A stretch of DNA of 51,921 nt from Zygnema cylindricum (Eukaryota > Streptophyta > Zygnematophyceae > Zygnematales > Zygnemataceae): positions 1 to 51,921 of the forward strand of contig JBBHKE010001126.1 in NCBI GenBank assembly GCA_037447655.1. The letters run 5' to 3'. The notes beneath the pieces were generated by a model, which was not told where the DNA came from, searched no databases, and saw only the letters and a program-made list of their open reading frames with translations. How positions within the stretch are numbered: position 1 is the first letter of the stretch; each line of letters starts with the position of its first letter. Shown here one piece after another: positions 1 to 12,200 of the stretch. The position numbers were made by a program, and so were the translations under genes.

Positions 1-3000
1 CACATGTAAAAAAAAAAGTTATCGAATTAAACAAATATTTGGCGATCATATGAAATGTGATGGAGGATAAAAAGGATTTAAGCATTGTTGTTACTCTTGC
101 AATTTCTTTTTTTTAATTTAAAGAGTTTAAAGCGTAAGTTGCAGCCTACATTACGTTTGGTGCCGTACATATTGAACTAGCTTAGTATGATGGCCATGAT
201 TTTGTTTTGTTGCTCTAACATGTTTATAGCATATTATGTTATGTTGTAGCTACTTATATGAACAAGCAATATTTTATACATGTATTTCGGTCACAAAAGC
301 AAGTATTTTAACTATGACTATTAACTTCAAATGGGGATTTCCATCGAAACATGTAGCTTATTTTTCCCCTGTTTGGACAAAAAGTTTAGTGATGTTCCCT
401 AAATTCTAAGCACTATGAATGGGAATACCCATTAACTTTGTTGTAGTGTCTAACACACAAGAGAAACAATTCATTTTAATAAGCACGCGCTAACTTAATA
501 TCCCTTACCTTGAAGTTAGAGGAAAACGAAATGCATTTTTTTGTTCTTTGCTCATATTTATTTGTGTACTCATCCCTTTTTACCATTATATTTAAGGTCA
601 TTTCAACTCAAGTGGTAGAACACAACAACCAACCCGAGACAGTGTTGACCCCAAAAACAATTATATTACTCCAACAAAATCATTCACTTTATTTGGCTCT
701 TCAATTCTCTACATTATCTTAAGTATCCACGGATTTGCAACTCAACCCGAAATAGTAGCCCAACTTTTTCAACCGCCCATACTACAGCGGTTTAATATAT
801 GCTGTAAAAAAACGCATATTGTATTCGTATTTAATAGGCCTGCGATTTCGCTCTTTACTATTTTGGTTGGACACTACACTTTTGCGCTTACGCGTTGCTA
901 ATAATGACCGCTACATTACTCGAAGTGAGTACTATTCTTTGTCTCTAACTCATTTTTTATGATAAAATCTTAGCCGTCGGAACTGCATTTTATATAGTGC
1001 GTGGTACTGTGCGTACTCTATTCACACATTATCATAGTTGTTCATAGCGATTAGTGCGAACGTTTCAATCTTGACGAATTATACGTAACGAACGCATTAA
1101 ACCTTTTGAACAAATCGTAAAAAATCGTTAATGATTTTTATTCCGTACAATTCCGTACAATTTAAAAAAAAAAACCATTTCATATAACGCAGTTTGTAAG
1201 TTTTCCGTTAAATGAGCGCTAAAGTATTATAAATGTTTAAATAAATATGACACTTCATGCCGGTTTCGTAATTCCATCATCAACTGGTACTTAGACTCTG
1301 AATAAAGGCTACGCCAGGACTCTGGCACATCCAGGTTCGAATGTCTGCGAGGGTACATTTTATCAAATTCCGTGTGTTTGAGCCTATCTGACACGCAGCC
1401 ATGGCCGCCTTCTCTCTGCCTTCTCTCTCTATCTATCAGACAGCACACGACTGCAAAAAAAAAAGTATAGACCATGTACAAACGACGTTTTTCACATTAA
1501 GCATTGCACGACATAAAAAAACGCGCGCGAAAATAGTGTGACGTTTCAACGTCTCTTTTCGAAAATGTGCGTACATTTTCGATTAAGAGACATACAAGTT
1601 CTGTGATATTTCTGTTCAGTTTACTGAACAGAAAGTTCCAATAACTACGACGTATCTTTTCCTCGAATTCCGTACATTTCCGTAAAAAACCGAACATATT
1701 ACGGCAATTATTGTACTTTTCCCGTAAATTGTCAGTTCCAGTTTACAGTAGACGTTTTTTGCGATTTTCAAAATCGGCACGAATTATACGTTTCAATCGG
1801 AAAAACTGAAAAAATCGCTCGATTTGAACAACACTGCACATTATGTCCTTTATTTAGGTGTGCGTACTTTTGAATCGGACTCCGCCGCCCACAGAATCAG
1901 ATGCGATGTAAATGACGAAAATCGAGATACCCGACAAAGCGAATCTGACGGAGGTACTTGCGCCTCTTTCCCGGCCGGAAAAAGTCCGTTTACGACAGGT
2001 AGAGATAAATCTTTGCTGGCAATTTTTGTTTTGTAGTTTGTCTTTTTGTGGCGTTTCTCGTATTAAGGTCGGCGTCGTCGGCACAATTTCCTTTGTCCTA
2101 AAAATAATATTTACATCCCTAGTCCTACAGTTTTTTTGTCGTCACCTCTGTTCTTGAAAAATCCAAAATTACATTATTCAGCGGTCAACCTGAACCACTC
2201 GTTTACTTCGTCCGCTGTTTCCGTTGTTTTAGGCTGGGGGCAGGTTGCTGCAGCCGTTATTCCATTTACGACAAATTTTGACCACGTGGCTATTTCCGAC
2301 AAAGCAGCCCAAATCCTTGCCAGCTCTCAGTGCCGCCCCAAAGCAGCTCTCAGTAATCATTTTGTAACTTTTCTTCCTCGTGGTCATAATAGGAGTGCGA
2401 CAACTCAATCACAAAACACAATATTAAGAATTCAAAGGTGACGTCACTGACTGTAGGCCGCGACAAAATTGAAAATTGCTGACAATCCGGCCATTGAAAA
2501 ATCTCCACTAACGTCCCACCTTCTTCCAAAATCGCGCCAACAGAAGCTGTCTGAGCTGGCTACGAGGGTTTCACTGAATTATCAGACACTAGTCAATTAT
2601 ACTGTACTAAACTGTACAAATTACGTACGAACTGCGCGTCGCGTGCAGAGCTAGACCGTACATCTCTGATTGACTTCCTCGCGGCGTAAGGGAAGCTTCA
2701 TTTATCGCGCATCGATTTGTCACTCGGGAGAGATTGAAACGCGAATCAGAATCCTGACCGTTGATTCATCAACCAGTCAGAATTAGCGGCAAACCGGTAT
2801 TACCTGAGGGCGGTGAAATCGATTCCCTCCTAAGTGACCGACAAATTGTCTGCAGGTTTTGGCGGCGTCTGACAGCCTTGGCCAAAATCTCGTATTTTTG
2901 TGCCGCAAGGATGTGGAAAATATCCTGGTGACACGGCATTCACGTGCCCTATCTGTACGAATGGTCAACTCCAAGCTTCCCAGAAAAGGCATGAGTGGGA

Positions 3001-3390
3001 AAACGACAGCTGGTGGCCACTTGACAGCGTGTGCCACTAACTTATATGGTTAATAGTAGGACAAACTTTCGGGACCAAAAAAAAGAAACTATGAATAGAA
3101 CTAAAAAAAGTATTTGAAGCTGTCGGCTCGGATGCTGTGTACAAAACAAAATAAAGGACGAACGGTGTACAAGCTTTATCGTAATACTCGTCATTTCATA
3201 ATCCAAGGTTTTGTACTTATGTTGGACACGTTTTTACGTACGATGCTGAAACAAGAAAGAGAACGGAGCAGTGAAATTGCGAGAAATACGTAATGGAAAT
3301 TCTCCACGAATGAGCAGTTTCGTTCGCCTGCCGAATATACGCCGAAATTGTTGAAAATCCCCAAGGGGACGGTGAACACTGCCGCAACAG
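1..3390. other. No gene recognised
   Basis: AT-rich DNA to about 1,150, then a more GC-rich, CGTAC-rich stretch (1,150-3,390) of probable old transposon origin: GAATTCCGTACATTTCCG-like words recur near 1150 and 1670. Open frames are short, overlap on both strands and show no family motif. Confidence 0.6.
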
Positions 3391-3424
3391 TTGCGTGGTT
3401 CACACTTGAAAAATGGGAAAACGG
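3391..3424 (+). repeat. 34-bp inverted repeat, left copy
   Basis: The reverse complement of 9251-9284, with no mismatch over 34 bp (it starts TTGCGTGGTTCACACTTG). It is a candidate left terminus of a 5.9-kb TIR element. Confidence 0.85.
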
Positions 3425-6320
3425 TATGGTATGAAAACGGTACTTTTTTTTGTCCGCCGTGAACTGGCACGTGACGCCAGCCTACGTCATCTAGCCTGTC
3501 GTGATTTGATCCATTTGTCCGTACGAAAAGTAAAGGCTTTGCGGACATATGTACGAAGCTTTTCAAATCAAAACTGTACTACCACGCAAGCGTACGTACA
3601 GACCGAAAATAACCCTGGAGTAACTTAGAACATGCCCAAAAAAAAAACGTCAGGCGCCCCCAAAAAAAAACAGCAAAGGACCAAGCAGGAGCAAGCGAAC
3701 CTTACACTTTCAGCGTCCCAAAATTTTGAAAAACCTAGCAAAATTTTCACAAACAAAAGCTCTTTTTTATCTGTGTTTTTCCTGACAACCTCCTTCCGTT
3801 CCGTTGCTAGTCGCTGCTCACTCCCAAGGTTTCTTTACCCTCACCCTTTTCTTGGTTGTCTTTTTTTCTTGACAATTTAATTATAAATATGCAACTATTG
3901 ATAAATGTTTAGATTTTAATGTGAATTGTGTTGCTGTCTGACCTACAGAAACTGTACTGACTAGCTAAAAAGCTTCGGTTTTATAAAGATTAAACTTTTT
4001 ATATTTTTCAATTCATGCTCATTAATTTCATTATAAATATAACAGTTAATTTTTCTAAGTTTTAACAGCTAGTAAATTTAATGTATGTATGTTTCGATTT
4101 TGAAAGTCATTCTAATCTTTTTTTTTTTTTTTGATTTTGCAACTATGTGAAGACAACGACCCCCTATGTATGACAGATGTTTGCAATGCAAAACAAAAAC
4201 ACAATAATATGGCAATTTTTTATTTAGTTTTGATCGAAGTGTAAATAGAATCTGAACACCTATGCATCTTCTAACCCGGACCGACAAACTTTTACGGAAG
4301 TGTCCTCATTCTGATAAATTAAACTGGTTAAAAATGAACCAAATAGAATTCACAATGGGTATTTTTACATGGTTTCAATATTGTTAAAGAAGCATAAAGT
4401 TATGATTCCAAGATTATTCACAACGATACGCAAGACCATTCAAAACCTTTGAGCTTGAAACCTATTTTGAGGAAAAGACGTGGATTCAAAGTTCACACTT
4501 ATTGTGTGAGATTGTGATATTTTCATTTATAATCTGCAAAACACTAAAAACAAACCTCAACTACAACCAGCCACAAAAGAGCAAAACATAAACGTATAAA
4601 CATAAACTGCACACCATTTCATCATGTAAACTATACAAAGGACTTAGAAAACAGGTAGTAATTAAAATAACGCGCAAAAAAATAGCATAAATACATCTGT
4701 TAGACTCAAAAATACATCTGTTATACTACTTTTGCAAAAAATACAAAAAAAAAAACACGTCATGTAGCTGACTAGTACTGTAGATCAATCAGTCTAAAGT
4801 ATTTTTCCATTTTAGAAATAGATCGTGATTGGCATTGATGTCTGTGTAGATCAATCAGTCTAAAGTATTTTTCCATTTTAGAAATAGATCGTGATTGGCA
4901 TTGATGTCTGTGCTTCTGTGTAAGGTTTTTTTTTGACTCCCTGGTAAACTACTGCATTTTATGATGTAAAGAATACATTGTCAACTTTCTCGCAAAGATC
5001 TTTAGAGAAAAACAAAGAACCATTGCAAATTAATGTGTTTCAAATCACAAAAAATATTATCATTCATGGTCTGGAATGTGCCAAACAGCGATCTTGAAAC
5101 CAAAATCCATATATGTAGGAAGGTATTAAAAACAATTTATGGCCTGTTTCAAAGTGTAGCTTTCCAATAATCACTATCCGAATGAAAAATGTTTCAACCG
5201 TACCACAATCCATCGTACGTCTCAAAACACTGTTAAAAAGTCCAATTTCTTAACTAGAGTTGTTATTTTGAACCATTAAGCTAAAAAAAGACGGTTGTGT
5301 ATTTCCTTGAAAAGTTCACTAAAACCTTCATTGCGATAACCCATTTTGCCCAGTGGAAAAATGGTCAACAAAATTGTTCCTGAATACAAAAAAAAAATGG
5401 AGAGGAATAGGTCAAAACTCTTGCATTTGCTCCATGAACTACACCGTGAATGCCTATTAGGGCTAATGACAACAATAATTCCATCCCATTATTTTTGTAC
5501 TCAAAAACCAAAAACAACATTATCAATACTGATTGTTTTTTCTTAGCGATTTTTTTTTTGCGGACGCGAATTGTCCACGTCATTTGGACCGAAAATCAAA
5601 ATTATTAACACTAAAATAGCCCTTAAATTAATTATATCTTAACTTTAATGGCAATTCAGTAGCAATAATTGGCGTATTGCAGTCCGAAAACAGTTTTTGT
5701 ACTTCTATCACGAATTATTGAACAATAATTTGAAGAAAAATAGCAAAATCCTGTACAGTAGATCCACTAGAGACATTAACAAAACAGAGTCTCCATTTTA
5801 TGAGACGACATTTTATAAACATCATCCATACTAAACTTACATTCACAGCAACTTCATTAAACAATAAAGAACAATACCCAGCAGAACAACCCTTCGTCAC
5901 CCCAGTGCTTTACCTCAATTACTATGTCACCCAAAGTATGGTATAAGGCAGGCATTTGAGAATAAATATGTTTGCGATAGGGTAAAATAAGCAAAAGTAT
6001 CACACAAAAAACTCAAATACGGCATAACTAGCATCATAAAACTCAGGATAGGGACGCTTATAAACCGTGAGAAACCTTACAAGATACGACAATTTTGATT
6101 TTTTTGTGTCTGATCCGCACTAATGAAGGACACTGTTCAAAATCTCTACACATATTAGGGTTTTCTCCAAAGTGAATGCAAACTATCAACGTCTACAGAG
6201 ATGTTTTCCAAGAAAGAATATTGTGACTCTATATCCACACTAATAAAAGAGATGCATGCAGTCATAAAGAAACTAGCATATTGTAAAAAAAAAATGAAAG
6301 AACTGAAGTACTGCAAAAGC
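3425..6320. other. No confident gene
   Basis: Apart from the 66-bp duplication, this is AT-rich with homopolymer runs. A Lys-rich frame at 3632-3880 begins MPKKKT but shows no further homology. A minus-strand acceptor with a strong T tract near 5385 could belong to the unresolved minus-strand candidate above. Confidence 0.55.
4779..4910 (+). repeat. Perfect 66-bp tandem duplication
   Basis: Two identical 66-bp units (4779-4844 and 4845-4910) start TGTAGATCAATCAGTC. No mismatches, so it is recent or an assembly duplicate. Confidence 0.95.
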
Positions 6321-6324
6321 CTAC

Positions 6325-8315
6325 CTCCACCTAACTTTTGCGGCTCGATGAGAATCTCACGGTTGATCCCTGTATGAAAGCTTGGGCAATTGCAAATTAT
6401 TTTATTACTATATATATTTGGTTCACATGTATCGAAATTCTAACCCCGTAAGCCATCTCCACATATCGCAACCAGATTTTGATATTTGGATCCCTGCAAC
6501 AAAGATGCATCCCTACTTGATTTAATTTTAAAAAGCATTTCCAATTGATCAAATTATTCAACATAACCCAAGCCTCCATTATCCATCTAGTTACATTCAG
6601 TCAAGCTACTACCTTTCTTTAACCAATATCTACATCCAATTAAGATTTTTTAGAGCCATTCTCAAAAAACAGAATGGGCACACTAGGAGAAGGATATGAC
6701 ATAGCCACTCATTCAGTAATATTTAAAATTAACGGATATGAAAGTCACAAACAGCACATACTGAAACATAAAAAAATAAAAATGATCCACTAATTTGAGG
6801 CAAGAACCATGTTGTGGTATTGTGATGCGTGATGAACAACAAGTACTATATAATGATGACTTTAAAAGTTTCTTCATGCAGACACTCTTGTATCAGTCGC
6901 TTTCTAGCCCCCTTGCCCCTCTCTCTTAACCCCTCTTACCTACCAAGCCGTAGCAGCTGCCGCCTCCCCTCCCCATCCCCCTCTCCCTCCCCCTTCTCCT
7001 CTCGCTCTCTATCCTTTGCACAGCTGACCCAGTCTAGTGAGAGCTGCATAATCGCCCACTTTCTTTCCCTGAAAGGTGACTGAAATTTATAAGACAACAA
7101 ATTTTAATTGGCCAGACAAGGAGTTTGTCACATCAATTTCCAAGATATTGAGGAACAATTAAGGGATATAGTGCAAGCTTCTCACACAAGTGAAAGTCAG
7201 GGTATTGAAAAAAAAAATACCATAATGTTGAGGATGAATGGTTCACTTTATGAGCAGAACAGAGAATATCGAGAAACTGTACGAATTGCACAATTTTCTG
7301 TCAAACCTGAAATAAAACTTCAACGGTATAATAACCCTAGGTCGATGATTTCTGGGCAGATGAACTTAGCAAACCACTTGTCTATTTTTTATGCTTCTGT
7401 TCATTGCCTCCAAGACTTTCCATATGCTCAAACGTCTTTCAATTATATTACCTCTGTCAAGAAAACCACTACCATTCACTGCCATGGACTCCTCCAAAAG
7501 TAATGGAGAGCATTAAATTGAAAGCTCGTGTTTTGATCAAATTATTACACATTGTCCTATTCCTACGTATTTTGAACTTCGCAGGAAAAATCAAATATTA
7601 AACGAAAGAGAGTTCGAGAAAGTGTCAAGGGAAGATTTGAAAATGGTATGTAAAAGCATACAAGGGGGAAAGAAAAGAAGAGGCGAAGAGGAAAATGTCA
7701 AAGAGATCAGAGGCCAAGATAAAAAGTGATGGAAAACAAAACTGTTTGCAGAGAAAGAAAAAGAAAGAAGGAGAATTAAGTGTGGGAGACATAAGAGCAA
7801 GAGACAGGTGGAAAAAGGCAAAAGATACAGGAAGGCATAATTACAGACGTGAAAGGGCGGGAGAGTGAGACACAAAAATAGGAAAACACTTAATATTTGT
7901 TTAAATGATTAAAAGTGGTCTGGACTTACATAGTAAAAACAAGACATCTTTGCATGGAATTTTTTTTACAAAATGTACGGAGTTTTTTACCCCTCTACCC
8001 CTCTCCCATCCCTAAATGGGCCAAAGGTGCTACTTCAGCAACCCACCTTCATAATCGCAAATAACGGATTTCATGCAAGCAACCAAGAAATAATCAACCA
8101 GCTGTTGTGGTAACAACCTACTACTTCGGCCTCAACTCAAAGATCGTACACAGCTGCAAACTTGTTAAACAACCTTTACTATGCCAGCTACATCAGGCTA
8201 GTTTTTTATGACTGACATTTACCCTCCAAAACGCCGAGTAAAACTATCTCGCAATACAGCTGCTGTCTGTACAGCTGAATGTTACACCAGCCAGTAATCA
8301 AATACTCTACTCCTT
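6325..8315 (-). other. Possible decayed or unrecognised spliced gene, minus strand
   Basis: Several short segments are open and bounded by good minus-strand splice signals: 8223-8315 (reads GVEYLITGWCNIQLYRQQLY...), 8125-8153, 7378-7453 (GNIIERRLSIWKVLEAMNRS...), about 6945-7068 (ending in a Glu/Gly/Arg-rich run before GTAAGA), 6445-6493 and 6325-6369. Some neighbours join in phase: 8125-8153 with 7378-7453, and 6445-6493 with 6325-6369 and an acceptor near 5385. I could not build one consistent chain, and I recognise no family. Chance is possible in AT-rich DNA. Confidence 0.25.
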
Positions 8316-8770
8316 CTGCAGATTTAAGCTTACCACAAACTACAAAGTGACAAACTACATGTGACAATTTTTGGCACCTAATTTGGTGAGTTCCCTTATC
8401 TCAAACATAAAACAAATAACCAAAAACTTAACTTAGTTAACATTTTACCAACAAAGCCACACGGTATGTAACTATTTCCTTTTTTTGTGTGTCATTTTTC
8501 CTTTGTCTTCTTACAACATCTAATTGGTGAAACAAAAACCAAAACCACAGTAATAATATTTGTTATGTAAGCTGTAGTGAGCTTTACCTGCGAACCGAGA
8601 TAGACAGAGACCACGAGAACTTAGAGAAATAATGAAAAAATAGAGATTAACTACTGACCACAAATAGTATGGAAAATGAGGATTCCTTTAGGGAATCGAA
8701 AGTACAAATAAGCATCTAAGTAAAAACCGGGATCCAAAAACGCCAAGTATAAACTGACATGAGATATTAT

Positions 8771-8807
8771 TTTAGAGAGCGAGAGAGAGAGGCGAGAGAG
8801 AGAGAGA

Positions 8808-8845
<38 letters not shown>
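8771..8845. repeat. (GA)n microsatellite
   Basis: About 75 bp of GAGAGA interrupted by GGCGAGAG and GAAAGAG. Confidence 0.9.
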
Positions 8846-8846
<1 letters not shown>

Positions 8847-8899
8847 TTTGGAGTAAAGGAATACAGGAGCAGTACCAGCAAGGAGTGGCAAAATGGTAA

Positions 8900-9284
8900 C
8901 TTTTTTTTTTCATCGGTGTTTTTTTTTTTTTGACATTACATGTTCTCTTATCTGATTGGTCCTTTAGTTTTTTCATAAGTTTGCGAGGGAATGCTTTGTT
9001 GTACGGTTCACGTCCGTGCGCTTCGTTTTCGTAATTCTTCGAAAACGAAAAAGTGCATTCCAAACATGATGTCCGATGGCGGGCGGCAGTTGCCGTTTGG
9101 TATACGCAGCTGTCGAGTTTTGACGCATAAAACTGCGTCTTTTGTCCGCCGCTACGCTCCAAAACGGCCAAACCAACTGCCCCAACCGTCACCGCCGCGT
9201 TTTTTGTCATTTTATGAAATTTGGCGTACGGATCCCAAAATTTATGACATCCGTTTTCCCATTTTTCAAGTGTGAACCACGCAA
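8900..9284 (-). mobile_element. Terminal segment of a TIR element related to the 33.2-34.5 kb palindrome
   Basis: It ends with the right copy of the 34-bp inverted repeat (9251-9284). The interior, read on the minus strand, contains TTTTGGAGCGTAGCGGCGGA and GCGTCAAAACTCGACA, matching both arms at 33221-34486 in order. The open frames here are incidental. Confidence 0.6.
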
Positions 9285-9332
9285 GTGTCTTTGTAACAAA
9301 ACTGTTATTGTACGAGTAAATTCGATAAAAAG

Positions 9333-9878
9333 GTACACCGCCAATCGCTATTAGCGTTGTGTACGCTAATCCCGTCCCGCTTTTTTTTTGTTTTATTCTC
9401 AAATAGCGTAGTTTATTCTATTTTTTTCTTTATTCTATTTAGGGTTATATTCAGTACGTTGTCTCTTAAATAGAGTGGTGTACGGTCAGTGTCAGACCGT
9501 ACATAAATGTACCTTTTTAAGTTAAAAATTACAATAAATTAGTTTTAGTAACCGCGGACGCATGAGAATGTGCGTTCTAAAAAGGAAAAAAAACCAGGTC
9601 GTAAAAAATCCCGCTCGCACATATTCGTCCGACAGCCGCGTTTCGACCGTGTGAATGTACGATCTGTGACCGATTTGTCAGATTTTGTACGGAAACTTAT
9701 ATTAGTGTAAGCATGTTTGCGACCGACATTTTTTTTTTCAAAGATCCAAATTACCATAATCAAACAATTAGAATGTATGATTTTTTCCAAAATTTTCAAA
9801 TTCTTAAATAGCGTACACCACGGTAATTATTTGTATACGCTAATGAAACCTACACGCTAATAGCGATTGGCGGTGTAC
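9333..9878. mobile_element. TACACCG-family TIR element, 546 bp
   Basis: Perfect 25-bp inverted ends (9333-9357, 9854-9878) beginning GTACACCGCCAATCG. The interior has a GTACGGTC...GACCGTAC hairpin followed by ATAAATGTACC, shared with 37954-38483. No coding capacity. The flanking TA could be a mariner/Stowaway-type duplication. Confidence 0.88.
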
Positions 9879-9908
9879 AGAACAACACTGCACTGTACTG
9901 TCTGTAGC

Positions 9909-9990
9909 GCACAGTACACCGCCAATAGTTATTAGCGTTTATAAATTATTAGTGTTAAAAATTAAATAGCGTTATTAACGCTAATTTGAC
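9909..9990. repeat. TACACCG-family left-end fragment
   Basis: Begins TACACCGCCAATAGTTATTAG and contains GCGTTATTAACGC before a long T-run (from about 9990). No matching right end was found, so it is a solo terminus or a decayed copy. Confidence 0.6.
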
Positions 9991-10023
9991 TTTTTTTTTT
10001 TTTTTTTTTTAAGTTTACTCTAA

Positions 10024-10985
10024 GGGTATTTTCGCATGTGGTAAAGTTACAGTTATTTCGTGTCGTTTTCCTTCATAACTTAGAAAAAAAAGAGAAAATC
10101 CGCAGCCGTACCAAAAAATTGAAATTAGCACCGTACAAGTTACATTATCGTGAAACTTTAGACGTACATAAGTTTGTCGACTAGCGCGATGCAATTTGTC
10201 GTTTAGGGCATTTCGACCCATTTTCGCGTCCTTCCATCACATGTTCAAACTTTACGTCAAATCACCTCGTGAGGTGATTTTAAATATAGTCCAAAAAGGA
10301 GAGCGAATAGGCAGATGTTGTCGCACGTGTCAGATTTTTTGACAATTTTTGTCCGCGGAGTACCAAAAAAAAACCCACTGCACGTTTCCAACCTGTGCGT
10401 GACTTTTTCCCGTGCGCTTTTTTCCGTACAGGGCCCGTGGGGGGGGGTTTCGACCAACTGACGCCATTTCGCAAAAGCGAAGATGGTGAAAGCGCCTCTC
10501 TTTCTCCCCCTCTCCACCTAACGCGTCTATCTCACAGTTCTTGCAATGAAAAAAGGCAAGAAATGTATCAAATGAAAGATCTATGAAAAATATTTCTTTT
10601 GGCTGTCTTTAAGCTTATTTTGATGGCAAGTAGAGTGAGAACGGACGAAAAAACAAAATCGGGAAACCATGGCGGAATGTTTTGGAATTAGTGACGTCGA
10701 CCCTAACATAAGTACGCGTGACGTCAAAATGTCACAAACCCTAAACATCTACAATGTCACAGGTAGGTAGACGTCTACAACCGTCTCTATTTTGTAAACG
10801 TCATCGATTGTCGCGAGTTTTGTACTCGTGTACAATCGTCACAAATTACACCCACGTCTACATCCGTCACAATTTAAAGTTACGATTTCATTTCTTTACA
10901 TACGAATGCTATGAAAATTGTACGGAGAATCTTCACTAAAAAACAAAGTAACAAGACTAAGTTTCGGTTACATGCGAAAATATCC
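10024..10985. mobile_element. PIF/Harbinger-like non-autonomous element, 962 bp
   Basis: Ends GGGTATTTTCGCATGT / ACATGCGAAAATATCC flanked by TAA at 10021-10023 and 10986-10988. GTCTACAA/GTCAC subterminal repeats lie at 10740-10880, as in the other copies of this family. A 10-bp-arm hairpin sits at 10259-10280. Confidence 0.82.
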
Positions 10986-10988
10986 TAA

Positions 10989-11719
10989 GGGTGGCTTTCC
11001 ATCAGGAAGTTATGTAATCATACGAACAACATTACAGAATGCTACACTTTGAACGTTGTTCTCTCGCACAGAGTCTGTAATCCACGTGCTCAGAAATGAG
11101 TGGTACCACGTAAGATAAGATCGTATAATGAAAATCGTCAAATAATTTTTACACCGACCAACTTCAGACTCGAAATCGTCATTTACATACCATGTACGTG
11201 CGGACCAGGGCATCGTACCACACACATTTTGTACTCTTTGCAAACGCTTGTCAGTTGCCAGCTCATTATTTGTAAGGTTTTTGGCTTTTTGGCGTGACGG
11301 ATGAGCGCTTCCATAAATAGTGTGACGCATAGCCGAGAACAAAATTAGCGCGACGAAAGCTCGTTACGAGATCACTTTCGTGATATCCGTTGAATTTTTG
11401 AATGCATATATCATGTGGGAAATTTTTCGATTTCCTTTGGTTTGCCGTCGTGACACGTACATTAATTATCCAACGTACATTTTTTTGTGTAAATGGTGAT
11501 GTACCACCTCGAGGTACATCACCATTTACAAAAACTTTCGAAGCGAATGCTTCGCGAAAAAGCATCCAACGGTCATTGCTACCTCGACCTTTGGAAGATA
11601 TTGGCAAGATTCTCTGTAATGTTGTTCGCATATATAAAAAAAATAGGAGGTACGTTGTAGTACGAATAGGTCTAAATTTCTATAAACAACTTCACTTTTC
11701 ATCTGATGGAACTCCACCA
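10989..11719. mobile_element. Second TWA-type TIR element, 731 bp
   Basis: Left end GGGTGGCTTTCCATCAG and right end CTGATGGAACTCCACCA are imperfect inverted repeats. TAA flanks both sides (10986-10988, 11720-11722), the left one shared with the neighbouring element. Longer subterminal inverted homology covers about 11015-11040 and 11610-11640 (GAACAACATTACAGA). A strong internal hairpin lies at 11488-11530. Confidence 0.72.
11488..11530. repeat. Perfect 18-bp-arm hairpin
   Basis: Arms 11488-11505 and 11513-11530 are exact reverse complements around a 7-nt loop (ACCTCGA). It lies inside the 731-bp TIR element. Confidence 0.95.
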
Positions 11720-12029
11720 TAATTTATCCATAACAATGATTTGGGTACAACGGATCTGCCATCAGTATCTTCACAGTAAAATAGGTAAAAGTACAAAATT
11801 TGACAAATCGTACACCGTCTCGTCCTTTTACTCTAATTTATTCATAACTCTAATTTGGGTTTTTCCCCGTATAATTAATATGCGATCAATATCTTTACAC
11901 TAAAATAGCTACGATTCCATTCTGTTAATTATTATGAGCGCAGTTTTACGGGTGATCGTGATTATTTTAGTCCATATTTCGTAATTTTTACCTAACAAAG
12001 TACCATTTAATACGGACTGCCACCTTCGT

Positions 12030-12200
12030 ACACCACAGTATTCAAGAATATCATAAATTATAATTATTTACGCTGATTCACCTAAAACTTAATTAACGTT
12101 CAAAAAAATCAGTGTTATGAATTATAATTTAGGTAAAACCCTACAAAAATGGGGGCGCCGATATAGTGTACATGACGGTAATAACAATTGGCGGTGTAGT
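12030..12200. repeat. Decayed TACACCG-family element
   Basis: The right end AATTGGCGGTGTA is clear; the left TACACCAC end is weak. The interior is AT-rich with no reading frame. Confidence 0.45.

Noticed and set aside
603-650. A-box-like AACTCAAGTGGTA, also at 14586-14600
   Set aside because: Two similar words alone; no convincing B box 30-60 nt downstream at either site.
1290-1345. B-box-like GGTTCGAATG suggesting a tRNA or SINE
   Set aside because: The bases around it do not pair as a T arm, and no A box or cloverleaf sits at the right distance.
3632-3880. ORF starting MPKKKT, like ZNF330/NOA36 proteins
   Set aside because: Similarity ends after a short Lys-rich run; no zinc-binding cysteines and no usable donor follow.
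7108-7503. 131-codon plus-strand ORF
   Set aside because: No ATG-led conserved sequence; the minus strand of the same interval reads as a better splice-bounded segment.
8767-9402. 211-codon minus-strand ORF
   Set aside because: Runs through a transposon end and a GA microsatellite, with no conserved domain.
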